NCBI RefSeq assembly: GCF_030272615.1
Contig: NC_081405.1
Span: 472,740,008-472,804,007, forward strand
Length of the DNA stretch: 64,000 nt
DNA from: Cryptomeria japonica
Taxonomy: Eukaryota > Streptophyta > Pinopsida > Cupressales > Cupressaceae
Direction of reading: 5' to 3'
The notes under the pieces are model-generated. The model had not been told where the DNA came from. It saw only the letters and a program-made list of their open reading frames with translations, and ran no database searches. How positions within the stretch are numbered: the stretch's first letter is position 1; each line of letters begins with the position of its first letter. The translations under genes and the position numbers were made by a program. Positions 1 to 11,400 of the stretch are shown piece by piece.

Positions 1-967
1 ACCAAACTTAATGTCGATTGACAGTTTAACAGTTAATAACAATATCGGTGAAGCTTAATGTATGAAACAGAAAGAGAAATAACATCCACAACACATAACA
101 TAGATATTTGTACATGGAAACCTTGTAAGGGGAAAAACCATGGTGGGAAACCTTACCCACAATCAGATGATACTATTGCAGATAGTATGTGTGTACAAAT
201 GGGGTCTACACATGCAGAAAGGCCAACTACCTAGAGCTCACTGCTCAATCACAAAATGAGAGTCACACTGACTACAATTGGATGATTAAATCCAATGATA
301 ATGTACTGCTCAAAGTAGCATCTCCAATGCTGGATTCAGTACCGGTTAAGCTTTGATTGTCTTCTTCAAACCTTCCTTGAATCTTTAAATGATGTCTACG
401 TGAGTAGATCTTCTTATGTTCACATTTTTCGAATATCACAACCTTATCTCATCTCCTATTTTCTTCTACCACATAATCTCACAAATGAGATCTTACATAA
501 ATACCAAAACCTAAGACCAAATGTGTAGGTCGGATTACTAAGAATATTACAATTAAATCAATTACAAATGAATCAATATATGATGCATCATGTCAACTCA
601 ATACATTTACAATAATAACCAATCAATAAATCATCTCCATAACGTGTCGTGCTGATCTAGAATAGATAATGCATGCCGGTCCATAACCTAGACCAATTTG
701 ATGGTAACAACAAATATGCCAACTTGACTAGACCAATAACCAAATCTCCAAAACAAGTATCCAAACCATGTCTTCGACATAATTAAGTAATCTCTAGATG
801 ATAACAAGTCATTCTTAGTGCCGGTGAACAATATAACCTGTTGGTGAACCAAATACCGACGACTCTACATAAGTCACTGAACATAACCAAAGATCTCCAG
901 AAAGATAAGTGATGATAAGTGTTGACATCAATGATGAAACCAATGCAACACATCCATAATACCAACA
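1..967 (-). repeat. Old Copia LTR of the element-D family, cut by window start
   Basis: Read on the minus strand this matches the LTRs at 43080-44134 and 48725-49783: it begins TGTTGGT at 967, carries the same 'mouse-trap' of the CCCACCATGGTTTTTCCC and GGGTTTCCA blocks (near 110-165), and runs to the window edge about 100 bp before the expected LTR end. Divergence from element D is high, so the insertion is old. No polypurine tract lies on its internal side above 967, so it is either a 5' LTR of an element lying to the left or a solo LTR; the target duplication cannot be read because one end is outside. Confidence 0.8.
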
Positions 968-2633
968 ATATATTCATGCAAACATGCATCTAACAATGAA
1001 AAGTTGACACTTATATTGTTATTATCACAAATACATGAATCATAAATAAATAATTTCTCATTAGATGGTATACAAAAAAAACCTAGTATAAACTCCTGAA
1101 TAGTTTGAGGTGACATATAAATACCATATTCCTACATAATTTTGTTAGTATGCAATGTATATTGTATACATCAAAAAACATCATAATAATAACGAAATTG
1201 AGCATGAGATTTACAACAACAAGAGATTATTTGCTTAATAGTTTTTACATACCAAGGTTTACATTTCTCAAATGATCTTTGACTAATTTCTACACATTTG
1301 CTAACATAGAATCATCTAAGAATTTTTTATAAAATTTAGTTTGAGTCATAGCTAAAAGAGGTTTGGGATGAGGATCAAGAATTTTTGATCCCATTCTCAA
1401 CTTTAAGACATCTCTATATTAGGTGAAACTCTTGTATTATCATGCCAATATTTCTAAATCAATTATTTAGTTTCAACATTAATTTCATATTTAACCTTGG
1501 GATTCTACCACTAAAACTATAGGTAATTGTATTGTTTTCAATGCTAACTTTTCTCTTGGCTGCCCTTGCCAAAATTTTATGATGTATATTCAAATATCCA
1601 TTAATGTTACTTAACATTATTTTATTTGAAGTTGTTATGTTAACTACAACAGTTGTTATTGTTACCTATTTTTGCTAATAAGCTCAATCAGATAGAGCTT
1701 TTATGAATAGAAAGGTATATTTTATTTCTACTGTGTCACATCAATGTGCAAAAAGAAAGAACAAAAGATTACACTTTCATATTGCATTATGCAGATGCAT
1801 ATGACATAGGAGAGAGTGCACAATTTATGAGAAAAAGTAATCTTTATTGATAATATAAATGGATAATGTCTCACACAAGCTGTGAGACTTAACTATTATA
1901 ATGAAAATGAAGTAAAATATGATGCATTTGTAGATGCAAAGAAGAATAAATGCACATATAAGGAAGGGTGACTCATCATTTCCTGAATGACAAGTCTTGG
2001 TTGAGTTGCCTTGAATAATCTTTAATCTTCCATTCATCCTGCATCCAGTTGTTGCTTCCTTGTTTCTCCTGAGTGCCTGCATCTGAGAGAGATAATGTTG
2101 TTAGAGCAACGAGGGTCATCATTATTTATATGCACATGCATCTATAAACACACAATATGATCCTCATGTGCACCATAACAGCTAGAATGTCATATAAGTC
2201 TAGGAAAACAAATGTTAGATCAAATCATTAGGAAAAAATCATCAAATGCACTATTTTTATCTAACTTGTTTGTTCACTATGCAGATACTAGAAAATAAAT
2301 TTTGTTGTTTGAGTCATCAAATTACAACATGTGGGTTAAAATGTGGCTCCCACAAGGGTTGATCCCATCATGTTCTCCTTTTATGATGACATATTATTAG
2401 GACATAACTTGCAACAACTACAATATTGTTTATATCCCCATAAGACAACTACAACTCCAAGTAGCAAGAACAATGTACAAAAACACAGTGAGCAAGGTAT
2501 AGAGGTCTCATGAAATAATCCCAAATGCATGCAGTGAAAAAGAAGCCTTTCATAGAGAACAATGTGTTTAGGGAATTCATTCAATCTTAATCAATCTTTC
2601 ATTAAAGGAACATAATACAAGGAATAAGAACAA
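968..2633. other. Flank of element A, no confirmed gene
   Basis: AT-rich DNA without a recognisable domain on either strand. Two minus-strand stretches look exon-like: 2382-2584 encodes a hydrophobic segment, and 2090-1980 follows a pyrimidine-rich CTCTCTCAG acceptor-like site and reads 35 codons ending DYSRQLNQDLSFRK before a stop. Together with hydrophobic minus-strand stretches right of element A (9299-11340) this could be a decayed multi-exon membrane-protein gene into which A inserted. I cannot name a family. Confidence 0.3.
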
Positions 2634-2638
2634 TGATG

Positions 2639-4166
2639 TGTTGGCATGCTTGGAATAACTGATGCAGATGAAGAATGGTGACTAAACCGGTAAAGGATTG
2701 TTTGCAATGACATTGTGATGAAGAGATTGAGATTGCATGATCGGATGAATTTGATCAGTTATTTGTGTTGTCATTGATGGCAACTGATTTTTACTATGTT
2801 GCATTTTGTCATCTAAGTCTTTTTGGTCTACCGGAAATATCTTACCGATATTATAGACAATGAACTGGGAATTATGACCTTAACCGATAAACGAGAAATG
2901 TTTTGATTTGATCTGGTGATTGGTGATGATTGAAGTGTTGTGATTTGGAATGTGATCTTGTATCATTGTAATATGTATCTGACCGGAACCGCATCATGTC
3001 TGGTTATCAAAAATCATGTTTATGATTTTGGTTGTATTTTTGCCTGGGTTTAAGAAGGGTTTAAGGACCGGTAAATAATTCTCTTAACTGGTAATAATTT
3101 TTGGTTTGGCGGTGATCTACATGAAGTTTAAATGTTGGTGATGATGTGGCACAAACCGCATGAAGTGCTTGAAAGATGTTTTGGCACATTTGGAGAACTA
3201 ATTTCTTGGGAATATGCAAAGTGCTTAGTGGAGTGTTCTAAGGGTTTGACTTTGTATCAGATCAAGATGCGATGATCATTCAATGGTTGTAATTGATTTG
3301 TAATTGATTGTAATGATCCATTTGATGATCAATAATGATCTGTAATGAGTTGTAAAAGATCTGTGATGATCTATGTTGTAAGTCTTAGGGTTTTGTAACT
3401 GACTAAGTTGAAAAGGTTATTTATGTTAGTACAGTTGATGTTTGTTGTGTCGGTGGTTTTGAGAAAAGTGTGAAGCCGAACCAGAGTATAAGATCTGCTA
3501 GAGAGTAGAAAATTTAGATCTTAATTGGATCTGATCAAGCAAGTAGTTAAGTCTTGTGCCTAGATCATTCACTATTATTCTCTAACAATTACAGTAGTCA
3601 AAATCCCTTAATCGGGTAGGTCCTAACAGGCCTTACATTTAAAATCCCTTAATCGAGTAGCTCAATATTAGAGTTTTAAATCCTCTTGCAAGGTTGATCC
3701 TAATAGGTCAAAGCTCCTAACAGGGCTCATCATCTAAATCCCTTAACCGAGTGACTCCTTACAGGGTCTGCTCCTAACAGGGCATCACTGTAGGCTTCTA
3801 ACCGGGCTAGGCTCCTAACAGGGTGCATTCTGAAAGAGTGCACAATTTTTGTAGGTACCAATTCCCAACGTAGTTTTTCCTTATTTGGGTTTCCATGTGA
3901 AAAACATGGTGTTCATATGGTGAATGTTTTTATGTGTTGTTATGTTTTACTTTCAATTTATGCATATTGATGAACACTTAATGAGTTGTTCTGATAAACC
4001 GGTTTAACAGTTGGTTATCAGTGATTATCGATAATGGTAAAGAGTTTATTACTAGTTTATGTTTGATTTGAAGAAGTTTTATAAGTTCAAGTTTTAAGTT
4101 TGAAATTATTGTTAATACCGACTCACCCCCCCCTCTCAGTATTAACTAGATCCTCTAAGATTAACA
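2639..4166 (+). repeat. 5' LTR of element A
   Basis: 1,528 bp, starting TGTTGGCATG and ending TTAACA just before the primer site. It contains a run of degenerate units around TCCTAACAGGG at 3595-3835, the conserved TTTTTCC...GGGTTTCCA block at 3874-3900, and a C-tract (4126-4134) in the context ACTCACCCCCCCC-TCTC near its end. The promoter and poly(A) signals of the element must lie here, but I cannot place them exactly. Confidence 0.93.
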
Positions 4167-4168
4167 AT

Positions 4169-4180
4169 TGGTATCGGAGC
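4169..4180 (+). promoter_or_regulatory. Primer binding site of element A
   Basis: TGGTATCGGAGC, two bases after the LTR. It matches the initiator-Met tRNA primer site TGGTATCAGAGC used by most plant Copia elements except for one A-to-G change. Confidence 0.85.
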
Positions 4181-4236
4181 ATTGGTCCTCTATGTCCAGA
4201 AAGCTTAACAGCTTGAGGGAAAGATCCTGAATAAAG

Positions 4237-5142
4237 ATGATGAAGATGGAGGATCCCAAGTTTACCAAGGACAACTACTGGATATGGAAAGACTGGGTGA
4301 AGATATACATTAAAGGATTGGGTGCTCAAGATTGGAATCATGCGTTAACCAAGTATGTTGCTCCTACTACTAGCCCCTTGACACCGAATGAGCTTAAAGA
4401 ACAACAAGAAAAAATTCAAGCCTTGGAAGAAATTGTAAGTACTTTATCCGATTTTGAGTATATAGATGTTCATGGATTAGAAACTACATTTGAGGTATGG
4501 GAGAAATTAGAATTGATTTATGGAGGAGATGAACATGCTCAAAGAGAAAAAGAAGAAACTTTAAGAGACAAATTTGATGACATAAAAAAGGTTGATGGTG
4601 AGAACATTGCACAATATGGTCAAAGGAATAAAGAAGTTGTAGGTGGTATTAAGAGTGTTGGAGGTAAGATTGATGATGATATTATTGATAGTAAAATGCT
4701 TAGAACTCTCATACCACAATATGCTATTAGAGAATCTGCAATTCAAGAACTGAGATCTATCTCTAAAGATAAAGTCACTATTGATTATCTTATTGGAAAG
4801 TTGACTGCATTTGATTTAAACAACTTTGATAATAGTGTTTCAAAACCATCTGAATCTACTTTTAAATCTTTTGTAACCGGTACATCTATTAGGAAAGGAA
4901 GGGATATTTGTCATAATCATGATTGCAGGTCTAGTAATGGCGGTAGCAAAGGTGATCATGATAATGAAGATCATTTGATGGAACTTGAGGCACTATTGGC
5001 TAAAATATTTCCTAGAGGTACCAGTAAGTATAAAGGTAAATTACCCTTGAAGTGTTTTTCCTGTAATAAGATTGGACACATTGCTGCAAATTGTCCTAAT
5101 GGTGATAGAAAAGAAAAGTTCAGGAAATTCAAAGGAAAATGA
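4237..5142 (+). CDS. gag: Copia gag polyprotein (capsid/nucleocapsid)
   Basis: 301 codons. Gag assembles the cytoplasmic virus-like particle that packages element RNA. The N-terminus (from about residue 6, KFTKDNYWIWKDWVKIY) is the Copia gag start type, the middle (residues 40-190) is the helical capsid region, and residues about 274-287 form a zinc knuckle CFSCNKIGHIAANC (CX2CX4HX4C) that binds RNA. The reading frame is intact, starting 57 bp after the primer site; the preceding ATGs at 4237 and 4243 are in frame, so either could be used. The same frame continues after the stop at 5140 into the protease region, as expected for a gag-pol fusion broken by a nonsense change. Confidence 0.85.
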   Translation: MMKMEDPKFTKDNYWIWKDWVKIYIKGLGAQDWNHALTKYVAPTTSPLTPNELKEQQEKIQALEEIVSTLSDFEYIDVHGLETTFEVWEKLELIYGGDEHAQREKEETLRDKFDDIKKVDGENIAQYGQRNKEVVGGIKSVGGKIDDDIIDSKMLRTLIPQYAIRESAIQELRSISKDKVTIDYLIGKLTAFDLNNFDNSVSKPSESTFKSFVTGTSIRKGRDICHNHDCRSSNGGSKGDHDNEDHLMELEALLAKIFPRGTSKYKGKLPLKCFSCNKIGHIAANCPNGDRKEKFRKFKGK

Positions 5143-8100
5143 TAGAAACGTTTCTATGTTGCATTTTTTGAAGGAGTAACTGATGAAGAATTAGAAGATG
5201 ATGACAATGAGGAGATAAAGTTTGTCAATGTGAAGGAAGATATGACTGATGAAAAGTCATTAGTGTCTCACATGGATAGTAGTGATGAATGGATAATAGA
5301 TAGTGGTTGCTCACACCACATGACCGGGTGATAGAAACAGGTTCTTATCCCTTGAAGAATTTGATGGCAGTGTGGTAAGATTTGGTAACAATACACCCTA
5401 CATGGTTAATGGTAAAGGAACTATCTCATTAAATGGAAAAAACAATGTAGATGATGTCTTTTGGGTTGATAGATTAAAATTTGAGTGTTGGACAATTAAA
5501 TGATGAGGGATATCTTCTAGAATTTAAAAGTGGAGTGTGCAAGATTCTTGGAAGTAATAGAGAAATGATTGCTACTAGAAAGAAGACAACAGGTAATCTA
5601 TTTCATCTGAATACTAATGTGAATAGTTGTTTGGTGGCAAATATTGAAGACAATTGGTTACAGCGCAAGAGGTTTTGTCATGTTAATTTTGACAATTTGA
5701 TAATGGTTAGTAAATCAAGTATTGTGAGAGGTTTTCCCTAACTTGTCAAACTAGATAATGTGTTATGTAAGGATTATCAGATGGGTAAGATGACTTATGT
5801 ATCTTTCAAGAGTAAGTCTTTCTCTTTAGAAAATATTCTAGATTTGGTTCATACTGATCTTTGTGGTCCTATGAGGACTAAGAGCTATTTTGGTGATAGA
5901 TATTTCATGATTTTCACTGATGATTTTTCCAAGATGATGTGGGTAACTTTTCTAAAAGAAAAGGCTAAGGCATTCAGTAAATTCAAAGCATTCAAAGCTT
6001 CAGTTGATAAAGAAACCAGGAAGAATTTGAAATGTTTGAGATTTGACCGGGGAGGAGAATTTACTTCTAATGAGTTTGTGAAGTTTTGTGATAAACATGG
6101 AATCAAGAGGTAGATGTCAGCTTCGAGAACTCCACAACAAAATGTGATAGCATAGAGAATGAATACAATAATTTTTAAATCTGCTAGAACCATGTTGATT
6201 CAAGGTGAAGTACCAAAAAATGTTTTGGAGAGAAGTAGTTAGCACTATTGTCTACACTTTGAACTAGGTACTTGTCAAGAGAGGTAACAACAAAACACCT
6301 TATGAATCATGGCATGGAAAGACTCCTAATGTAAGTTACTTTAAAATTTTTGGGAGTAGCTGTTTCATTAAATGTGATGATTACATTGGAAAGTTTGATG
6401 CAAAGTGTGATGAAGGTATTTTTTTGGGTTACTCTACAAAGAGTAAGGATTTCAAATGTTATAACCAGAGAACAAAAAGGATCATTGAGAGTGCAAATGT
6501 GAAGGTAGATGAATTCTGTGAGAAATATGATAAGACCAATAGATTTGAACCTCAGAAAGATGAGGAAAAACTTGTGTTCATTGAACCGGAAGTACAAAAG
6601 AATGATGAGAAGGAAAATGCAAAAATAGGTGCTCAACTGGTAAATGAATAGAGCGATGAAGAACATGAAGCAAAAGGCACAACACTGGAACCAGTAATAC
6701 CAAGATATGTCAGACTAAATCATTCAAAATAACAAATTATAAGAGAAAAAAATGCTAGTGTACAAACAAGAAGGAAAATCAGAGAAAAATCCTATCTGAT
6801 TTCAACTATAGAGCCTAAAATAGTAAGAGAGGCATTGAAGGACGATGATTGGATTAATGCCATGAATGAGGAATTGGATAAGATAGATAAGAACAAGACA
6901 TGGATACTTGTTCCCAAATCGGAAGACAAGAATGTGATCAAAACTGAATGGGTCTTTAGAAACAAGTTGAATGAAGAAGGCAAGGTTGTGAGGAATAAAG
7001 AAAGGTTGGTATGAAAAGGCTATGCACAAGAAGAAGGAGAAGACTACAAAGAAAGCTTTGCACCAGTGGTGAGATTGGAAGGAGTAAGAATGTTACTTGC
7101 TTATGCTACATTTAAAGGATTTAAGGTGTACCAGATGGATGTTAAATCCACTTTTCTTAATTGCATCCTTGAGGAATAAGTGTACATAGAACAGCCAGGT
7201 GGATTTTCTTTTTAATTGAAGATAAAGACATGGTTTGCAAGTTACATAAGGCACTGTTTGGATTGAAGCAGGCACCGAGGGCATGGTTTGAAAGATTGCA
7301 TGCACACCTAATCAAGACAGGATTCCAGCATACCAGTGAGGATAGTAACATATATATTAAGAGTGATGGAGTCCTAGTGTTGATAGCTAAAGTATTTGTA
7401 GATGATATAATTTTTGGAGGTGATGATGATTTATGTATGGCATTTGTTGAGGAGATGAAGAAAGAATTTGAGATGTCTCTTATTGGTCTGATTAAGTTTT
7501 TCATTGGGTTGCAAGTCCAGCAATTGGATGGTGGAATATTTATCTGCCTGAGTAAGTATGTAAAGGAACTATTGAAATTTTTTGGCATGGAGGATTGTAA
7601 ACTGGTTGGTACTCTGATGGTGATAGGTTGTAAAGTATCTAAACAAGATGATTCACCCTCTGTTGATGAAAATGAATACAGGTCCATGATTGGTAAGTTG
7701 CATTATGTTGTTCATAGTAGGCCTATATTGCACATGTTGTTGGTTTGGCTGCTAGATTTCAGAAGGATCCCGAGGAGACTCACTTGGTAGTGGAAAAAAG
7801 GATATTCTGGTAGTTGAAAGGCATAATAGATTATGGTTTATGATATCCTTATAAAAATGTTTTCTTTGGAAGTGTTTACTAAAGCAGATTAGGCAGGCAA
7901 TGTTGATGACTAGAAAAGAACTACCGATGGAGCTTTTATTCTTGGAGGTAGAATGGTTGCTTGGTCAAGTAAGAAGAAAACATGTGTATCATAGTCAATA
8001 GCAGAAGTAGAGTATGTTTCAGCATCAATGAATTGCACACAAGCAATCTAGATGAGACATGCATTAAAAGGTTTTAAATTTGATATGTTTGAACCGGTAA

Positions 8101-8344
8101 CTATTTATTGTGACAATACAAGTGTTATTAATATTTCAAAAAATCTCATGTTACATGCAAGGAAAAAGCACATAGAATTGAAATATCGCTTTCTAAGGGA
8201 GAGACTATGGGAAAAACAAGTCAGAATGGAGTATGTGACAAGCAAAGACTAGCTTGCAAACATTTTCACAAAACCATTACTGAAGACTAGCTTTGAGTAC
8301 CTTAGAGGTAAATTAGGGGTCAAACCCCTAAATAAGAAGAGCTA
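5143..8344 (+). pseudogene. pol: Copia pol: protease, integrase, RT, RNase H (broken)
   Basis: Protease: residues [13 protein letters not shown] at about 5290-5328 hold the DSG active site. A one-base gain after MTG (near 5325) shifts the frame, and a deletion near 5480 shifts it again. Pre-integrase domain: 5481-5741. Integrase: 5760-6113 with HTDLCG and FDRGGEF supplying the first two catalytic Asp; the codon expected to be the catalytic Glu is a TAG at 6153-6155. RT: 6840-7790, with QMDVK, GLKQAPRAW and the FVDDIIFGG active site near 7395, interrupted by stops at about 7012 and 7177 and a shift near 7215. RNase H: about 7870-8344, including IYCDNTSVIN and IFTKPL. The order integrase before RT identifies Ty1/Copia. 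No functional polyprotein is possible. Confidence 0.92.
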
Positions 8345-8701
8345 AGATGTAGGAGATGCATCAATCCACTGGGCTTACTGAATATTTTTCATTGAGGATT
8401 GATGAAATGGTGGCTACTTTGCAGGGGGGAGAAACTTAGATGAGGTTTGATGACTGATGATGCATATGCACCTTTGGCATTTCTATTAAAGGGGGGGAAG
8501 AGATATATTAGCATAAGGAGGAGAAGATGTGTAATAGAAAGGGGGAGAAGAAATGAAGATTCAGTTCCAAGTGAAGAAGAAAAGAGAAGAATCAACAAAA
8601 GAGTGAAGTACAACAGAGAAGTTTCAGAACTAAGAAACATGTTTTTAGTTGAATATGTTGGAGTTTATGTTGGTGTTTCCATCAATGCCAAAGGGGGATA
8701 A
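8345..8701 (+). other. 3' untranslated region of A with repeated polypurine tracts
   Basis: 357 bp between the end of RNase H and the 3' LTR. It holds four purine runs of the form (A)GGGGGG-A/G-rich: near 8424, 8491, 8538 and 8690-8701. The last, immediately before the LTR, is in the position of the plus-strand primer (PPT). The small open frame here is not protein-like and I do not call it a gene. Confidence 0.7.
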
Positions 8702-9298
8702 TGTTGGCATGATTGGCATAACTGATGCAGATGAAGAATGGTGACTGAATTGGTAAAGGACTATTTGTGATGACATTGTGATGAAGAGATTGAGATTGCA
8801 TGATCGGATGACTTTGATATGTTATTTGTGTTGTCATTGATGGCAGCTGATGTTTACTATGTTGTATTTTGTCATCCAAGTCTTTTTGGTCTACCAAAAA
8901 TGCCTTACCAGTATTATAGACAGTGAACTAGGAATTAGGACCTTAATCAGTAAACGAGGAATGTTTTGACTTGATCTAGTGATTGGTGATGATTGAAGTG
9001 TTTTGGTTTGGAATGTGATCTTGTATCATTGTAATATGTATCTAACCAAAACCACATCATGTTTTTGTTATCAGAAATCATGTTTATGATTTCTATTGTA
9101 TTTTTTCTAGGGTTTAAGGACCGATAAAGAATTGTCTTAACTAGTAATGATTTTTGGTTTTGTGGTGATCTACATCAAGTTCAAATGTTGGTGATGATGT
9201 GGCACAAAATGCATGAAGTGTTTGAAAGATGTTTTGGTGCATTTGGAGAACTGATTCACCCCCCCTCTCAGTATTAGCTAGATCCTCTAAGATTAACA
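8702..9298 (+). repeat. 3' LTR of element A, internally deleted
   Basis: 597 bp, starting TGTTGGCATG and ending TTAACA like the 5' LTR. It matches the 5' LTR to about 3199 and then jumps (at about 9252) to the equivalent of 4120, the C-tract and end. About 920 bp are missing, including the TCCTAACAGGG array and the conserved block. Because reverse transcription normally produces identical LTRs, the deletion most simply happened after integration. Confidence 0.9.
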
Positions 9299-9303
9299 TG
9301 ATG

Positions 9304-11400
9304 TTCATGCATAGACAAGAGAAGTCTTCAACCTTAGAAAATCACAATCACAATAAAAAAGGCAAATGATTATCAAGAGTAGCAACACATAGAGTAATGA
9401 TAGTGAATAATAACAAATAATGATTTCAAAGTTACCCTGTGCATATGACATCACAATACCAAAGACAGTGATAGTCATTTTCAACATACAAGCTTCAAGA
9501 GCTCTTTCAAATAGGTCTAGTCCAATGAACATTAGCAGTGACAAGGCAATCATGGTATAAAAGTTATTCATAACATTCAATGAAAGCCTGTCACTATAAG
9601 ATTGCAATAAAGCCTGCCATAGCCGTAGGGGTCACTACCCAGATACAGAAAATGATAGATTGTGTTCACAGTCAAGATAAAAGTCAAAGGTATGTTTAAG
9701 AAGAGTCATGACAAAAATCAAGTTACATATCACAAAGTCTTTATGAGTATTTTGAAGAACAAAAATGATTGTTACGAAGAACTTGATAGCAGTCTACAAC
9801 AAAAGAGAAAAATTGTAGTCTATGTTTTCAAAGTAATCTTCAATCACAGTGCAACATTCATGTTTGTATCAATACCTTCAAGGTCAAAGCATAGTGAACT
9901 TAAGAGATAGCAACCATATAGTCAAAAGGAGCAATGGAAAAGTTTTTTGAACACATAATAAGTATTATATGCCATTATTTTGAGGGTGAGTAAGAGAACA
10001 TTAAAATAGTGCAAGCACAACTCAGAGTTATTGCAACCTCATACCATGCAGATACAGGTTCAAATATAAACGATTGTCAAAACCATGGTCATAGTCACAT
10101 AAAAGGGCAGCAACATAGATTAATTCTATTAGCTTCAAATCAGAGAGACTAATGACAGAGGTATTGAGTAGCATATCAATCAAGAGATAGCCAAGAGAAA
10201 CATCAAAATCATATCCATAGATACATGGTACTGTCAACACATGAGATAATGTGATAAAGAGAAGGAGAGTGGATAGGATGATTTGGCAATCAAATCAGCA
10301 TTAGCTTGTGATCTTGCAAGTATATTTAGATCTTATATACTTTCAGAGGATATGACTGAAAGAAATAATAGGCCCATAAGAAAAGAACATGTCATGAGAA
10401 AAGAATGATATACTACACAAACAGGAATAGAGTAGCCATATTATACTCATTATTCATAGTAAAAAAGAAAATACTATTAAAATACCCCAAACACATAGGC
10501 ATACCCAAGTGGCTTCAAGAAGTAGCAATCAAGCTCTATATCAAAGGAACAACACTAGCATCCCATATAATGACTTCTAGAGAAGACCTTTTAATGGTTT
10601 GAGAGTACATAAAATTATGCACATAGCAGACAATAAAGGCAACAAAAGGACATATTCATAGTTTCTGAGTCTGCTATAGGCTAAAAAGTAGTCACATACA
10701 AATCCAAGAGGGGTTGACAACAAATGCAATATACAAGGCACACAGAGGCTAATACATTGAGCATGATCTCAAGGGATAAAGTGTAAATCACAGTAAGTTC
10801 TAATGCATCCAAAGACATGATCTCAGTCCATAAACATCAAAGCTATAAGGAAGACAGTCATGAGAACTAAATATAGTCATACAGTCTTAAAATCAGAGGT
10901 CTATTCATGTAATAGCAAATAGAATCAGAACATACTCTTGTTGCAGATCAAAAGAACAATTTCCCAAAGGACACCATTTGATGGAGATAATTGTCATCCA
11001 AAGGCATAGCCATTGTATTGTAAATGGGGGTTTGAAGAATGCTAGAGGCCCAAAAGATAGTGCATGGACAAAATATATACCTTGAAAGGATCATTGTTGC
11101 AGGCTTAGCCAAGTATAGAATATGCAACCCTAAAAGAACAGTAGCAAATTTGCAAGAAAAGGTTGCACTGTGACAACATGTCAAAATACAATAAGCATGA
11201 ATAACATTTTTGTAGTCATGGAGAAGTTCAACCATAGTAAATTGTAAATCTATCATCTACAGAGAGAAAGGGCATTTATATTACCATGCATTCCTTAGTG
11301 GAAATCCTTGGAAAGACACCAAAAGCATCAGCTATGGAGTGTTTTCCATCTTGAACCCTGGGCTTTCATGGCGGTAGCACTCCCACATTACAACAAGGTG
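9304..11400 (-). other. Hydrophobic exon-like stretches, no identified gene
   Basis: No domain recognised. On the minus strand several stretches read as hydrophobic, membrane-like peptide: 9660-9600 (FCIWVVTPTAMAGFIAIL, ends in a stop), 9590-9436 (from DRLSLNVMNNFYTMIAL, ends at a possible GT donor near 9436), 10810-10680 (LSLEIMLNVLASVCLVY) and 11256-10948. They are in different frames and contain stops between them, so at best this is a decayed gene continuing across element A into 1980-2584. Chance AT-rich ORFs remain a real alternative. Confidence 0.25.

Larger units (their letters stand above)
2639..9298 (+). mobile_element. Ty1/Copia LTR retrotransposon A, complete but decayed
   Basis: Both ends are defined: TG..CA LTRs, tRNA-Met type primer site after the 5' LTR, polypurine tract before the 3' LTR, and a perfect 5-bp target duplication TGATG at 2634-2638 and 9299-9303. 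Domain order gag, protease, integrase, RT, RNase H is that of Ty1/Copia. Gag is open; pol has two frameshifts and many stops. The LTRs differ visibly (roughly one base in eight by eye) and the 3' LTR is about 930 bp shorter than the 5' LTR, so the copy is old and immobile. Confidence 0.95.

Noticed and set aside
7157-7687. 176-codon minus-strand frame over RT of A
   Set aside because: Shadow of the RT reading frame on the plus strand, which contains FVDDIIFGG.
8447-8701. 84-codon plus-strand frame before the 3' LTR of A
   Set aside because: Spans purine tracts in the 3' untranslated region, has no domain, and no comparable frame exists in element D.
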